Shown: one piece after another, positions 27,533 through 38,185 of the stretch
How positions within the stretch are numbered: position 1 is the first letter of the stretch
Layout: each line of letters opens with the position of its first letter
NCBI GenBank assembly: GCA_018267095.1
Contig: JAFDZC010000013.1
Location: 1-64,000, forward strand
Source of the DNA: Bacteroidota bacterium
GTDB taxonomy: Bacteria > Bacteroidota > Bacteroidia > Flavobacteriales > Flavobacteriaceae
Direction of reading: 5' to 3'
Length of the DNA stretch: 64,000 nucleotides
Notes under the pieces: generated by a model
What the model was told of the DNA's origin: nothing
Database searches by the model: none
Seen by the model: only the letters and a program-made list of their open reading frames with translations
Translations under genes and position numbers: made by a program

Positions 27533-28507
27533 TTATTTTGCGAGGGCGAGTTCAATCGCGTTGGTAAATAAATCTTCTAACGAAATTCCGGCAGCGCGTG
27601 CTTGTTGCGGAATTAAACTCTCGGTGGTTAAGCCCGGAATAGTGTTCATCTCGAGCATATACGGTTCATCGTTCACGATGATGAATTCACTTCTGGAAAA
27701 TCCTTTCATTTTCAAGATTTCATAGGCGCGTTTGGCTACCGCGTTGACTTTTTCAGTGAGTTCGGGTGAAATTCTCGCCGGAGTAATTTCTTGGGATTTG
27801 CCCAAATACTTGGCTTCGTAATCAAAAAAGTCATTTTCAGAAACAATTTCGGTCATCGGCAAAACAGTAATTTTTCCGTGGTAATTAATCACACCCACAG
27901 AAACTTCGGTGCCGTCAAGGAAACTTTCGATGATGATTTCGCTGTCTTCTTTATAAGCGACTTCAATCGCGATGGGTAATTCAGCCTCGGTTTTGACTTT
28001 TGAAATACCAAAACTCGAACCCGATTTGTTGGGTTTTACAAAACACGGCAAACCGACTTTTTTGACAATCGCTGCGGTGTCAATCAGCTCGCCTTTGTTC
28101 AAATAATACGATTCGGCACATTTGATTCCGTAGGGTTTAAGCACCGAAAGCAAATCGCGTTTATTAAAGGTAAGTGCGGCTTGATAATAATCGCAAGATG
28201 ATTGCGGCAAACCAATCAAATCAAAATAAGCTTGCATGAGTCCGTCTTCGCCGGGCGTTCCGTGGATGGCATTGAATACAGCATCAAAAGTGATTTTTTG
28301 CCCATTGACCAAAACCGAAAAATCGTTTTTATCCATCGGAAATTCTTGGTTTTGATCATCGACATACACCCATTTTTCTTTGAAGATGTGAATGCGGTAG
28401 CCGATGTAACGACTTTTGTCAAGGTATTGATAAACTACGTTGCCACTTTTGAGCGAAATCTCGAATTCGCTAGAGTAGCCGCCCATAATGATGGCTATGT
28501 GCTTCAT
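27533..28507 (-). CDS. ddl: D-alanine--D-alanine ligase
   Basis: 324 residues, ATP-grasp enzyme. Visible are GGYSSEFEISLKSG at the start, HGTPGEDG, CFVKPNKSGSSFG, EVSVGV and the C-terminal EMNTIPGLTTESLIP. It makes the D-Ala-D-Ala dipeptide for peptidoglycan. The neighbouring plus-strand gene encodes a PASTA protein, also of peptidoglycan-binding type. Confidence 0.97.
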   Translation of the reverse strand: MKHIAIIMGGYSSEFEISLKSGNVVYQYLDKSRYIGYRIHIFKEKWVYVDDQNQEFPMDKNDFSVLVNGQKITFDAVFNAIHGTPGEDGLMQAYFDLIGLPQSSCDYYQAALTFNKRDLLSVLKPYGIKCAESYYLNKGELIDTAAIVKKVGLPCFVKPNKSGSSFGISKVKTEAELPIAIEVAYKEDSEIIIESFLDGTEVSVGVINYHGKITVLPMTEIVSENDFFDYEAKYLGKSQEITPARISPELTEKVNAVAKRAYEILKMKGFSRSEFIIVNDEPYMLEMNTIPGLTTESLIPQQARAAGISLEDLFTNAIELALAK

Positions 28508-28547
28508 GTTTGTTGCAGATTTAGATGATGTTTGCCGGTAGTTCGGA

Positions 28548-28620
28548 TGCCCTAGCCCGGATGGAGCCGATATCCTCGCAGCGCAGCGCAGAGATAAAGG
28601 CGAGAGCCGGAAATAGCTTC
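28548..28620 (-). repeat. Family A intergenic repeat, copy 3 (variant stem)
   Basis: On the minus strand: GAAGCTATTTCCGGCT, then CTCGCCTTTATC, a GC-rich centre built on GCGCTGCGCTGCG, then GGATATCGGCTCCATCC and GGGCTAGGGCA. The outer flanks match the copies at 48644 and 55397; the central hairpin is a different sequence. It fills most of the 258-base gap between ddl and the PASTA gene. Confidence 0.65.
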
Positions 28621-28740
28621 TGAAAACCCTAACAAAAGTATAGTTTTTTTTGTTTCACACGCGGCTGAAATGCAAATATTCGCGGGCTATTTTTAGGTTT
28701 AAAACATTCAAAATGGCGTGTGTTGCCATGCGTATTTTTA

Positions 28741-28748
28741 TATCTTTG
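28741..28748 (+). promoter_or_regulatory. -7 box of the PASTA-rluD operon
   Basis: TATCTTTG, a perfect match, 17 bases before ATG 28766; no good TTTG at 19 bases upstream. Confidence 0.55.
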
Positions 28749-28765
28749 CGACAAATTAAGCACTC

Positions 28766-29389
28766 ATGACTTTTAAGGAATATCTCAAAACCCGAACCTT
28801 TGCCATTCAAGCCTTCATAGGTATTTCGATTATTTTGGTGTTGGGTTATTTGTTTATGCATTGGCTGACTTTTACCACTGATCACGGTCATGAAATTTCG
28901 GTGCCGGATTTGCGCAAACTCAGCGAAGAACAAGTAGAAGAGAAGCTCGACGAACTCAACCTAGAATATGTGTTGCTCGACACGGTGGATTACAATCCGG
29001 ATTATCCGAAGTTTACGGTGGTTGAGCAAGATCCGACGGCGGGTTCAAAAGTGAAAGAAGGCAGAAAAATATACATCAAAATCAATTCGGGTACCTATGT
29101 AATGGTCAAGATGCCCAATTTGATTGAGAAAACTTATCGTCAAGCGGTTCCGACGCTCAAAGCATTGGGCTTGCAAGAAGGCAGTATTATTTATAAACCG
29201 TATTTAGGAAAAGACATGGTGTTAGAAATGCAACTCAACGGCAAGAAACTCAAACCCGGCGATCAAGTTTTGAAATCTTCTAAAATTGACTTGGTTTTAG
29301 GTGATGGAAATGTGGGCTTTGACGATACGCAACTAGACAGCATTCCGGCCACTGAACCGGCTACTACAGAACCGACGACCAATGAATGA
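28766..29389 (+). CDS. Membrane-anchored PASTA-domain protein
   Basis: 207 residues: short cytoplasmic N-terminus, one transmembrane helix (about 13-32), then two or three PASTA repeats (SVPDLRKLSEEQVEEKL, MPNLIEKTYRQAVPTLKALG, VLEMQLNGKKLKPGDQV) and a T/E-rich tail. PASTA domains bind uncrosslinked peptidoglycan and usually occur on Ser/Thr kinases or penicillin-binding proteins. No kinase or transpeptidase domain is fused here. The gene overlaps rluD by 8 bases. Confidence 0.88.
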   Translation: MTFKEYLKTRTFAIQAFIGISIILVLGYLFMHWLTFTTDHGHEISVPDLRKLSEEQVEEKLDELNLEYVLLDTVDYNPDYPKFTVVEQDPTAGSKVKEGRKIYIKINSGTYVMVKMPNLIEKTYRQAVPTLKALGLQEGSIIYKPYLGKDMVLEMQLNGKKLKPGDQVLKSSKIDLVLGDGNVGFDDTQLDSIPATEPATTEPTTNE

Positions 29390-30419
29390 CGAAAGCCTTG
29401 AAATAGAGGACGAATTATACGAACACCTGCGGGTTGATGTACCCAAAGGGCAAGAGTTGTTGCGCATTGATAAATTTTTGATGCATTTTGTGCCCAATAC
29501 TACGCGCAACAAAATTCAACAAGCGGCCAACAATGGCGACATTTACGTGAATGATGTTCCGGTAAAATCAAACTACAAAGTCAAGCCTTTTGACGTGGTG
29601 CGCGTGCTTTTGCCGCATCCGCCGTTTGAAAACAGAATTGATCCTGAGAATATTCCGCTGGACATTGTTTATGAAGACGACTCGCTTTTGGTCATCAATA
29701 AACCTGCGGGGCTCGTCGTGCATCCCGGCCACGGAAACTATACCGGAACGTTGGTCAATGCCTTGGCGTATCATTTTCAGAATTTACCGCTCAACAGCAG
29801 CGAACGTCCGGGTTTGGTGCATCGGATTGACAAGAATACTTCGGGTTTGCTCGTGATTGCCAAAACTGATGCTGCGATGGCACATTTGGCGCGTCAGTTT
29901 GAGTTTAAAACTTCAGAACGAGAATACGTCGCGATGGTTTGGGGCAATGTCAAAGAAGACCAAGGCACGATTGAAGGCAATATTGCCCGCCATGTAAAAG
30001 ACCGCATGCAAATGGCCGTTTTTGCTGATCCGAATATTGGGAAACCAGCCGTAACGCATTACAAAGTTTTGGAGCGTTTTGGTTATGTGACTTTGGTATC
30101 GTGTATTTTAGAAACCGGTCGAACGCATCAGATTCGCGTGCACATGAAACACATCGGGCATACGCTTTTTAACGATGAGCGCTACGGCGGAAATTTAATC
30201 CTCAAAGGAACCACTTTTGCCAAATACAAACAGTTTGTAGAGAATTGTTTTAAAATCATGCCGCGTCAAGCTTTACACGCCAAAACTCTAAGTTTTACGC
30301 ATCCGCTAAGTGGTGAAATGATGCGTTTTGATACCGAACTTCCGGATGATATGAAAGCGCTGATTGAAAAATGGCGCACTTATGCAAATTCGAACGCTGT
30401 TGGGGAAGACGACGAATGA
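29382..30419 (+). CDS. rluD: RluD-type 23S rRNA pseudouridine synthase
   Basis: 345 residues. An S4 RNA-binding domain (about 22-85, IDKFLMHFVPNTTRNKIQQ) precedes the RluA catalytic domain with GLVHRIDKNTSGLLV, in which D150 is the catalytic Asp, and GRTHQIRVH. It probably modifies helix 69 of 23S rRNA. Translationally coupled to the PASTA gene. Confidence 0.92.
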   Translation: MNDESLEIEDELYEHLRVDVPKGQELLRIDKFLMHFVPNTTRNKIQQAANNGDIYVNDVPVKSNYKVKPFDVVRVLLPHPPFENRIDPENIPLDIVYEDDSLLVINKPAGLVVHPGHGNYTGTLVNALAYHFQNLPLNSSERPGLVHRIDKNTSGLLVIAKTDAAMAHLARQFEFKTSEREYVAMVWGNVKEDQGTIEGNIARHVKDRMQMAVFADPNIGKPAVTHYKVLERFGYVTLVSCILETGRTHQIRVHMKHIGHTLFNDERYGGNLILKGTTFAKYKQFVENCFKIMPRQALHAKTLSFTHPLSGEMMRFDTELPDDMKALIEKWRTYANSNAVGEDDE

Positions 30420-30449
30420 TGCTTCTTTGGATTTGAAAATAGATATAGT

Positions 30450-30899
30450 TTAGAAACCTTTTTTCCAGACTTTTTCTGAGGCGTCAAGATATTCAGATAA
30501 GGCAGCCGAACCATACCACAGATACATTTCTGGTTTGAGAAAATCTTCTTTGATTGCCGGATCGGTTTGAAGTAATTGTTTGGCTTCTTCTATTGTAGAA
30601 ACGTTCAGGATAAATAAACCCCGAAAATCGCTGTCGTTTTTACCAAATGGACCGGCAACAACTAACTTTCTGGCATCAGCTAGTTTTTTGATGTTTTGTA
30701 GATGCCCCGCAAAACAACTGTCTTTGAATTTTTGATCTTTCGATTGATTTGTGCCTGATTTTAATACCACAAAAATATAATGCTTCATTCCAAAATCATC
30801 GGCGCCCACTTTTTTAGCCAGTGCCTCATCGTATTTTGGGTTGGTAGTTTGACTGTTGATGTTCAGTGATACAAGTAATAGAAAGATCAAGTATTTCAT
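30450..30899 (-). CDS. Exported YciI-like (YCII-related) protein
   Basis: 149 residues with a predicted signal peptide (MKYLIFLLLVSLNINSQ). The body has the YCII ferredoxin-like fold pattern: KHYIFVVLKSG, FAGHLQNIKKLADARKLVVAGPFG and a C-terminal EAKQLLQTDPAIKEDFLKPE. The H and D residues of the fold are present. Function unknown. It converges with rluD; no terminator is evident between them. Confidence 0.75.
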   Translation of the reverse strand: MKYLIFLLLVSLNINSQTTNPKYDEALAKKVGADDFGMKHYIFVVLKSGTNQSKDQKFKDSCFAGHLQNIKKLADARKLVVAGPFGKNDSDFRGLFILNVSTIEEAKQLLQTDPAIKEDFLKPEMYLWYGSAALSEYLDASEKVWKKGF

Positions 30900-30961
30900 A
30901 GCTTTTCAGGATTTTTTCAATTGATTTGACGAGGGTCTCGAGCAAAAAGTAGGTTAGCAAC

Positions 30962-31822
30962 CTAGCGTATTTGTTTAAAAGTATCTCCTAAATTAATATC
31001 GCCCGATTCAAAACCTCTGGTAAACCATTTCATGCGCTGCTCTGATGTTCCGTGGGTAAAATTGTCCGGAACCACATGACCCTGCATTCGTTTTTGAATA
31101 GCATCGTCACCCACGGCTTGGGCCGCGCTGAGCGCTTCTTCAATATCTCCAGCTTCAAGTACTTGGTTGTATTTTTGGTCGTAATGGGTAAAAACACCCG
31201 CATAGAAATCAGCTTGAAGCTCTAAAGCTACCGAGAGTTTATTGGCTTGCGCTTCGGATTTTCCTTGTTGTAATTCGCGCATTTTGTCTGAAGTCCCAAG
31301 TAGGTTTTGAATATGATGCCCCACTTCATGAGCAATCACATAGGCAATGGCAAAGTCTCCGCCTTGAGCGCCAAATCTTGTTTTGAGTTCTTCAAAAAAG
31401 GCCAAATCCATATAAACTTTTTGGTCTGAAGGACAATAAAACGGCCCTGAAGCTGCACTGGCAGAACCACAGCCTGTTTCAACCGAATTAGTAAACAATA
31501 CCATTTTTGGTTTTTGATATGCTAAACTGTTCTCTTGAAATAATTGTGTCCATACGTCTTCGGTATCAGCCAAAACGGTGGCGCAGAATTCACCCATTTC
31601 TTTGTCAGCAGCAGATAATTCTTGATTTGGGCTGCTTTGAACCGTTTGGTTTTGTTGTAATTGTTCTAAAACAGGAGCGAGTTGTTGGGCATTTTCTCCT
31701 CCAAAAACATTTATAAGCAAAATGATAATCCCGATAATCCCTCCCCCAACGGCTAACTTACCGCCGGACACACCGCGGCGATCTTCCATATGGTCGCTTT
31801 GTCTTCTTCCGATCCATTTCAT
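30962..31822 (-). CDS. Neutral zinc metallopeptidase of the YpfJ family
   Basis: 286 residues from ATG 31822 (MKWIGRRQSDHMEDRRG), which restores the usual family N-terminus. One membrane segment (about 25-45, GGGIIGIIILLINVFGG) is followed by the catalytic part with HEVGHHIQNLLG (HExxH zinc site), YCPSDQKVYMD and LELQADFYAGV as third-ligand region. Probably periplasmic, membrane-anchored. It starts 18 bases after the stop of the hybrid kinase gene, suggesting one transcript. Confidence 0.88.
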   Translation of the reverse strand: MKWIGRRQSDHMEDRRGVSGGKLAVGGGIIGIIILLINVFGGENAQQLAPVLEQLQQNQTVQSSPNQELSAADKEMGEFCATVLADTEDVWTQLFQENSLAYQKPKMVLFTNSVETGCGSASAASGPFYCPSDQKVYMDLAFFEELKTRFGAQGGDFAIAYVIAHEVGHHIQNLLGTSDKMRELQQGKSEAQANKLSVALELQADFYAGVFTHYDQKYNQVLEAGDIEEALSAAQAVGDDAIQKRMQGHVVPDNFTHGTSEQRMKWFTRGFESGDINLGDTFKQIR

Positions 31823-31840
31823 AAACTGAATTTTTATCAA

Positions 31841-34800
31841 TTATACTTTTACCCAATGCGCAATCAAAGCTTCTAGGGTGTCTTTGATAATGGGTTTTGA
31901 GGCGTAATCATCCATGCCGGCCTCCAGACAGCGTTCGCGTTCGCCTACAACAGTTCCGGCAGTTAGCGCAATAATCGGCGTGTGTTCTTTTTGAATTTCG
32001 CGAATTTTTTTTGTGGCTTCATAACCGTTCATCACCGGCATTTGTACATCCATCAAGACCAAATCGACTGTGTTTTCGGCAAACTTTTCTACAGCTTCTT
32101 GTCCGTTTTCGGCTTCGATAATTCTGACGTCATGCAAAATTTGTTTGATGAGTGTTTTGGCCAAAAGCATATTGATTTTATTGTCTTCGGCAATGAGAAT
32201 CGTCACAGAAGCTGCCATTGGTATTTGCGGTTGCTCTGGAATTTGAACTTCCGGAGCGGCTGTTTCAGGTTGAGCATCTTCATGAGTGATTTCGAGTTCA
32301 AGATCAAAAAAGAACTCGCTGCCTTGGCCTTGATTGCTGATAAGCTGCAATTGACTGCCCATCAATCCCAATAATTGGTTTGAGATCGATAAGCCCAAGC
32401 CGGTTCCGCCAAACTTTTTGGTAGTTGATAAATCTTCTTGCGAAAAGGCTTCGAATATTTTTTCTTGATTGCCTTTGTGAATGCCGATGCCCGTATCTTT
32501 TACAGAAAGGCGCAGCAGGACTTTGTTGCCTGATTTATTGCGTGTTTGAATGCTAAAATCAATGCGCCCTTGCTCGGTAAATTTGATCGCATTGCTCAAT
32601 AGATTGACTAAAATTTGTTTGAGTCGGATGTAATCTATATACACCAGCTCAGGAACCTCATGATCAATGTTTAAATGGAGTTCGAGCTTTTTGTTGTTGG
32701 ATTCGTGCTGAACCAGTCCAACCACTTGATGTGCCAATTCAATCAAGTTGTATTTTTCGATATTGAGTTCGAGTTTGCCCGATTCAATTTTAGAAAAATC
32801 GAGGATATTGCTGATAACTTCCATAAGCAAATTGGCCGATTGGTTGATCGTGTTCATGTATTGCTTCTGGATGTCTTCAAGTTTGGTGCTCATGAGCAAA
32901 TCGGTAAAACCAATGATGCCGTTGAGCGGTGTTCTGATTTCGTGACTCATATTGGCCAGAAACTCTGATTTGGCTTTGTTGGCCGCCTGAGCAATTTCTT
33001 TTTCTTTTAGAATGTTCTCGGCTAGTTTGCGTTCGGTGATGTCGATAAAAATTCCTCCGATGAATTCAATTTCTCCGTCTTTAAGGATCGGTTCGCCAAA
33101 TTCTTCAACCCATACCGTATGGCCATTTTTGTGAATGATGCGGTAGGTTAGATGAATTTTGCTTTGCTGATTGAACATCTCGCGGGCTGTGTCGGCCAAC
33201 AAGCTCACATCGTCCGGATGAACAATATCTATATAATGAAGTTGATTGCTGAGAAAATCTGTTTTTTGATAACCAGTAAGTTTTTCAATTTCATCGTTGA
33301 GGTAAATTTTAGACCATTTTTCGTCAAAGCGCGATAAATAAACAGTTCCGGGAATGTTGTCAGCCAACAATCTAAATTTTTCTTCGCTCTGTTGAATTTC
33401 GATTTCGTTTTCATTGCGCTCGATTGAGGTTGCGATGTTGGTCGCGAGCATTTGCAGAATGTTGATTTCATCGTCTGACCAAGTGCGTTCTTTGAAACAA
33501 TCATCCAAGCCGATAAATCCGCGAAATTCATCTCGGATAAAAACCGGAAGAATCAAAATAGATTTGATATCGTTATCAATCAACAACTGTTTAAAGAAAC
33601 CTTCGTTGAGTTTTTGGGTGTGCGCGTAGAAGTTTTTTTTGTTTTTTACCTGACTGGTAATTTCAATGATTTGCTCGTGATTAAAAGATTGTAAAGGTGT
33701 TATTTGCAACGGAATCCCCGCGCGACCCCATTTGTACTTTTGTGAAATTAGATTGGTTTTTGGGTCGTTTTCGTAATAGTACAAATGATCGGCATTGGTG
33801 ACTTTACCGATGAGCGGATAAGTTTCTTCAAAAATTCCTTTTTGATCGTGACTTTGCAGAAATTTTTCGGTACAGGTGACAATAGCCGAGAGCAATTCAC
33901 TTTTGTAAGCCAGTCTTCTTTCAACTTCAAGTCTTCTTTGAGATTCAAGTGCAATGATGATTAAATCACATAGAGATCTTGCATAGTAAAGGTCTTCATT
34001 ATCCCAAGAGATGTTTTTTTCGGTAGTTTCAAAACAAAGTATTCCGTGCAATTTACCATCGATAAAAACTGGTGTATCCAGTAAAGATTTAATGTTGTAT
34101 TTCAGCGCATAGTTTTTACTGAGTTCTTGTGTTAGTGGGTTTTTTGACACACACTCGGCAACTATCTGCTGTTCTTTTTCAATGGTTTCAAAGTATTTGG
34201 TATAATCAGCTCGCTTGAGGGTGAACCCTTTTTCAAATTTGTCTTTTTGTTTTTCGTACAAATTCAAACATTTGATTTTTTCAGGAAGATAAAGCCAATA
34301 ACTTACACGGTCAACTTGGGCTGTGTTTGTAGCCATTTGAAGCAATTCACACAAAATGTCGTCAAAGTTTTTTTGCGATGAATAACTCTGAATCGTAAAA
34401 TTTTGCAAAGATTGATTGTATCGATCAATTTTTTCCTGACGCTTTATTTTTTCAAATTCAATGTTTTTGAGCAGCGTAATATCGCGCGCAATGGCGGTAT
34501 AACCTACAATTTTTCCGGTAGAATCTCTGCGGGCATTGACTTTTTGTGAAATCCAAAATTCGGTTTTGTTTTTTTTGATTGCCGGAAATTCGACTATTTT
34601 ATGACCTTCGACTTCAAAGTTGGTTTTGATAAAAAAATCGACCACCATATCAACAAAATCCTGTCGGATGAATTGGGTGTAATGTTTGCCGATAATTTCG
34701 TTGGCTTTATAACCGAGTGCTTTTTCGCAGAATTCATTAACGAAAGTAAAATAGCCTTTGGCATCGGTTTCAAAAATAATGTCGGTGGCTGTTTGCACCA

Positions 34801-35890
34801 AAGTTTCGTATTGATCTTTGGCCTGAAGCTGTTCGGTAATGTCTTGTCCGATACCAATGACCAGATTATCATTGAACTTTTTGTCTTTCCATTGAATGTA
34901 TTTGTACTGACCGTCTTTGCATTTGAGTTTGCGTACATGCAGACGGTTGTCAATATATTCATTGTGATAATCGGCACCCACAAAATCCGGGTCTTCGGTA
35001 AGGGTCCAAAAACCAAAACCGAGCACTTCATGTGGTTTATACCCTAGGATTTCTTCGACTGAATCACTGCAGAAAGATACTTCTCCGATTTTGTTGGTGG
35101 CAATGGTCAGCGTGTTGCCTTTGTGGACAATTTCGTTGGTAAATCTGAGTTTGTCTTGGGTAATGAGTTGACTGGTGTGTTGGATATAATGAATGAATTG
35201 AATCACGATGCAAAATCCGGCGAGAATAATAATTAACTGAATTGGCAATGCATTCATTAGCCATGAAGTCAGTAAAAATATCCCGGTTAATCCGACCAGC
35301 GCCCAATATACTTTGATGGGTTTGAGTACTTGATATGAAAAAAAGAAACCTATCATCAGTGCGATGGTTGTGACGATATCGTTTGGTCGCATCCATAAGT
35401 TGGCAAAAATAAAGGTATAGTAACTGAAGAATATCAGGATAAAGATGTTGCGATTGTGCTTGTAGAAAAAACTATTTTTCTTGGTCAAGATGTATAAAAT
35501 CAGTAGAAGAAGGCCAACACAACAATTGATGGCCATTAAATGATTGCTTCGAACTGAAAATATTTCGAAGACTATTTCAACCATTGGAACCAAAATTCCC
35601 AAAAACAAAAAATACAATTGATACTCTTGGTCATAAGTTTCAAGTTCTTGAAAATTGTCGGCGTTTTTATTGTAGAATCGTTGGTTGATTTTAAAAACGT
35701 TGAACAGTAGCAATAAAATCAGAAGCACCAACAGAGGAAAAACCACCCAGATAATTTGGTATTGAAACCCTAAAAAATCTTCCCAAACCAAATTTTTAGG
35801 AAGCATCCAAGCGAGATGTATGTGTTTTTGTAATATCTGAATTGACGGAAATACAGATAACAATCCGATATTAAAGGAAAATAACGGCAT
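31841..35890 (-). CDS. Large hybrid sensor histidine kinase (TM-PAS-PAS-GAF-GAF-PAS-HisKA-HATPase-REC)
   Basis: 1349 residues. Residues 1-250 hold about seven to eight membrane helices. Then come PAS domains (about 265-350 and 360-480), two GAF domains (about 495-655 and 670-840), a third PAS (about 850-970), HisKA with H983 in [12 protein letters not shown], an ATPase domain with DTGIGI and GGTGLGLSI, and a receiver domain with D1281 in [10 protein letters not shown]. No output domain or separate response regulator is adjacent, so phosphate would have to pass to an unlinked partner. Co-transcribed with a zinc protease gene. Signal unknown; the two GAF domains suggest a small cytoplasmic ligand. 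Confidence 0.93.
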   Translation of the reverse strand: MPLFSFNIGLLSVFPSIQILQKHIHLAWMLPKNLVWEDFLGFQYQIIWVVFPLLVLLILLLLFNVFKINQRFYNKNADNFQELETYDQEYQLYFLFLGILVPMVEIVFEIFSVRSNHLMAINCCVGLLLLILYILTKKNSFFYKHNRNIFILIFFSYYTFIFANLWMRPNDIVTTIALMIGFFFSYQVLKPIKVYWALVGLTGIFLLTSWLMNALPIQLIIILAGFCIVIQFIHYIQHTSQLITQDKLRFTNEIVHKGNTLTIATNKIGEVSFCSDSVEEILGYKPHEVLGFGFWTLTEDPDFVGADYHNEYIDNRLHVRKLKCKDGQYKYIQWKDKKFNDNLVIGIGQDITEQLQAKDQYETLVQTATDIIFETDAKGYFTFVNEFCEKALGYKANEIIGKHYTQFIRQDFVDMVVDFFIKTNFEVEGHKIVEFPAIKKNKTEFWISQKVNARRDSTGKIVGYTAIARDITLLKNIEFEKIKRQEKIDRYNQSLQNFTIQSYSSQKNFDDILCELLQMATNTAQVDRVSYWLYLPEKIKCLNLYEKQKDKFEKGFTLKRADYTKYFETIEKEQQIVAECVSKNPLTQELSKNYALKYNIKSLLDTPVFIDGKLHGILCFETTEKNISWDNEDLYYARSLCDLIIIALESQRRLEVERRLAYKSELLSAIVTCTEKFLQSHDQKGIFEETYPLIGKVTNADHLYYYENDPKTNLISQKYKWGRAGIPLQITPLQSFNHEQIIEITSQVKNKKNFYAHTQKLNEGFFKQLLIDNDIKSILILPVFIRDEFRGFIGLDDCFKERTWSDDEINILQMLATNIATSIERNENEIEIQQSEEKFRLLADNIPGTVYLSRFDEKWSKIYLNDEIEKLTGYQKTDFLSNQLHYIDIVHPDDVSLLADTAREMFNQQSKIHLTYRIIHKNGHTVWVEEFGEPILKDGEIEFIGGIFIDITERKLAENILKEKEIAQAANKAKSEFLANMSHEIRTPLNGIIGFTDLLMSTKLEDIQKQYMNTINQSANLLMEVISNILDFSKIESGKLELNIEKYNLIELAHQVVGLVQHESNNKKLELHLNIDHEVPELVYIDYIRLKQILVNLLSNAIKFTEQGRIDFSIQTRNKSGNKVLLRLSVKDTGIGIHKGNQEKIFEAFSQEDLSTTKKFGGTGLGLSISNQLLGLMGSQLQLISNQGQGSEFFFDLELEITHEDAQPETAAPEVQIPEQPQIPMAASVTILIAEDNKINMLLAKTLIKQILHDVRIIEAENGQEAVEKFAENTVDLVLMDVQMPVMNGYEATKKIREIQKEHTPIIALTAGTVVGERERCLEAGMDDYASKPIIKDTLEALIAHWVKV

Positions 35891-35995
35891 AACTCGGGTT
35901 TAGGTTAATGTTCTTCAGCGTTGAAAAACTTCAGAAAAATACTAAATTCTCAATATTTTAACAATGATTTTATGAACCTTTTTGAGCTATTTTAT

Positions 35996-36805
35996 TCACA
36001 TCTGTTGGTTGTTATTTTCCAGCGATAGATCGTTTGGAGCGATTTCTTCTAATTCTTCCGGATCGCCAATGATTTCGGTGTACAAAATATACTGAAATGA
36101 ATAAATAAATGGCAGTGTAAAGACGATACCGATGCAAAGGCCAAATAGACCCAAAACACTAAATATTGCTGAAACGAGCATCAATCCCAAGACAATTAAA
36201 AATTGTTTTGAACTGATTTGTATGCTGGCCTCAATGGCCTCAATGGCTTCTTTATCTTCAAAAATGATTAGTGGTATAGTTAAAATAGTTATGACTGATA
36301 CAAAAAGGCTTACCACAAATCCCAACATATTCCATCCAACAAAGCTCAAGGCTGTATTCAAAAGATTTGTAGCTCCACTAATTGCCGCACCAGCCATTAA
36401 GAGTGCACCGGTTTTGTTGTTGAAGTAGAATGAAAAAATAGTTCCCAAGCTCAAATATTTATCCTTGAAAGCATCTTGTGACATTTTTATAAAACCGGCT
36501 GTGAGCGGGTAAAAAATAGTAGAAAAGATGGTCAACGAAAACCAGTAAATCGCCAATCCGAGCAAATCGAGGTTTCTTGGGTCCATCGGATTGTTGCCCG
36601 GTTCTTTGATAAGTGTGATGCCAATTATAGCAAAAACAATTACGCCAACAAAAGCCCCGATAAGCAGCATGACAAGTAACATTCCTACTCCTGACAGCAA
36701 TGCGGTTTTTTTGTAATTATCTAATGATTTATTAAAAACGGTTGAAAAATCCAGTTCATAACCATGGGTTTTGATGTCTTCTAAAGTGCGTTTTGTTTGA
36801 TACAT
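35996..36805 (-). CDS. Polytopic inner-membrane protein of unknown function
   Basis: 269 residues with about six hydrophobic segments, a cytoplasmic N-terminus of about 30 residues, and an acidic C-terminal tail (EELEEIAPNDLSLENNN). Gly-rich membrane segments and a conserved-looking FEDKEAIEAIEASIQ amphipathic stretch recall the DUF975/GDPD-membrane-domain-like families, but I do not recognise a specific one. It follows the ALDH gene by 44 bases on the same strand. Confidence 0.65.
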   Translation of the reverse strand: MYQTKRTLEDIKTHGYELDFSTVFNKSLDNYKKTALLSGVGMLLVMLLIGAFVGVIVFAIIGITLIKEPGNNPMDPRNLDLLGLAIYWFSLTIFSTIFYPLTAGFIKMSQDAFKDKYLSLGTIFSFYFNNKTGALLMAGAAISGATNLLNTALSFVGWNMLGFVVSLFVSVITILTIPLIIFEDKEAIEAIEASIQISSKQFLIVLGLMLVSAIFSVLGLFGLCIGIVFTLPFIYSFQYILYTEIIGDPEELEEIAPNDLSLENNNQQM

Positions 36806-36849
36806 ATTTTTGATGTTAGCGTTTCAATTTTACAATTATTTTGATTGAT

Positions 36850-38178
36850 TTACAAGCGATAAAGTATTTTTTTAAGCCAGCCAAAATTCTTTGGATAAGG
36901 CGCATAACGAATCGGAATGTCGAGCCAATTGGCTTTTTTAACCATCGATTTTTTGTGTGAAAAAGTCTCAAAACCCCAACGTCCGTGGTAAGCGCCCAAG
37001 CCTGAATTACCCACGCCGCCAAACGGAAGTTTTTGATTGGCAAAATGTACCAAAGTATCGTTGATGCAACCGCCGCCAAATGAATAGCGATGAATTATTT
37101 TGTTTGTAAACTCACTTTGATTTGAAAACACATAAAGCGCCAATGGCTTCGGATTTTTTAAAATATGCGCCTCTAATTCTGCTTCGCTTTTGTAGGTCAG
37201 AATGGGTAAAATAGGTCCGAAAATTTCTTCGGTCATCAATGGACTGTTTTCTTGCGGATTTACGAGTAAAGTAGGCGAGAGGTATGAATCAGCAGCATTG
37301 TGATTTCCTCCATAAACTACTTTTCCGTATGGTATTAAATTGATTAATCGCTGCCAATGATTTTGGTTGATGATCCTGCCGTAATCCGTTGATTTTTGCG
37401 GGTCATCTCCATAAGTTTTCCGAATTTCATTTTTGAGTAATTCAATCAAAGCACCCCCAACTGATTCGTGTACAAGCAAATAATCAGGCGCAATACAGGT
37501 TTGCCCGACATTGATGAATTTGCCCCAGACAATGCGTTTGGCTGCCAACTGAAGCGAAGCAGAAGCATCCACGATACACGGATTTTTTCCGCCTAATTCT
37601 AAAGTAATCGGCGTGAGGTTTTTAGCTGCGGCCTGGGCTACAATATGCCCGACTTTGGTACTTCCGGTAAAGAAAATATAATTCCACTTTTGGCTCAGTA
37701 AATCTTGTCCAACGGTTGCATCGCCCAAAATGACTTTGGCTTGCTCGGGTTCAAAAACAGCTGCGATTATTTTTTGTAACAAAGCTGAAGTATGCACACT
37801 GTGTTCAGAAGGTTTTATCACTACTTCGTTGCCGGCTGCAATGGCCGACACCAGCGGAACCAGCGCCAATTGAAAAGGGTAATTCCATGGTGAAATAATC
37901 AATACTTTTCCGTAGGGCTCACGCAGTAAATAATCAGTAGATGGGAAGTTCAATAAAGATGGCCAAACCAATTGTTTTTTTGTCCAAGAATTGATCGATT
38001 TGACAGCGGTTCTGATTTCAGATTGAACGACTGAAATTTCAGTCAAAATTGTTTCAAAAGCAGGTTTTTTGAAATCTTGGTGCAGCGCATCAATAATCAG
38101 GCTTTCAGAATTTGAAATTTCTTCTGAAAGCCTGATGAGTAATTTTTTTCTCAGGGCAATATCCTGACGCAGTTTCAT
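36850..38178 (-). CDS. Aldehyde dehydrogenase (class 3-like, short)
   Basis: 442 residues from ATG 38178 (MKLRQDIALRKKLL). The NAD(P)-binding and catalytic residues are present: PWNYPFQL, FTGSTKVG, the general base Glu in LELGGKNP and the nucleophile Cys in GQTCIAPDY. Length and lack of an N-terminal extension match class 3 fatty-aldehyde-type enzymes. A hydrophobic or basic C-terminal stretch is short here. Oxidises aldehydes to acids; substrate unknown. It starts 7 bases after the DUF5723 stop. Confidence 0.92.
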   Translation of the reverse strand: MKLRQDIALRKKLLIRLSEEISNSESLIIDALHQDFKKPAFETILTEISVVQSEIRTAVKSINSWTKKQLVWPSLLNFPSTDYLLREPYGKVLIISPWNYPFQLALVPLVSAIAAGNEVVIKPSEHSVHTSALLQKIIAAVFEPEQAKVILGDATVGQDLLSQKWNYIFFTGSTKVGHIVAQAAAKNLTPITLELGGKNPCIVDASASLQLAAKRIVWGKFINVGQTCIAPDYLLVHESVGGALIELLKNEIRKTYGDDPQKSTDYGRIINQNHWQRLINLIPYGKVVYGGNHNAADSYLSPTLLVNPQENSPLMTEEIFGPILPILTYKSEAELEAHILKNPKPLALYVFSNQSEFTNKIIHRYSFGGGCINDTLVHFANQKLPFGGVGNSGLGAYHGRWGFETFSHKKSMVKKANWLDIPIRYAPYPKNFGWLKKILYRL

Positions 38179-38185
38179 ATATATT

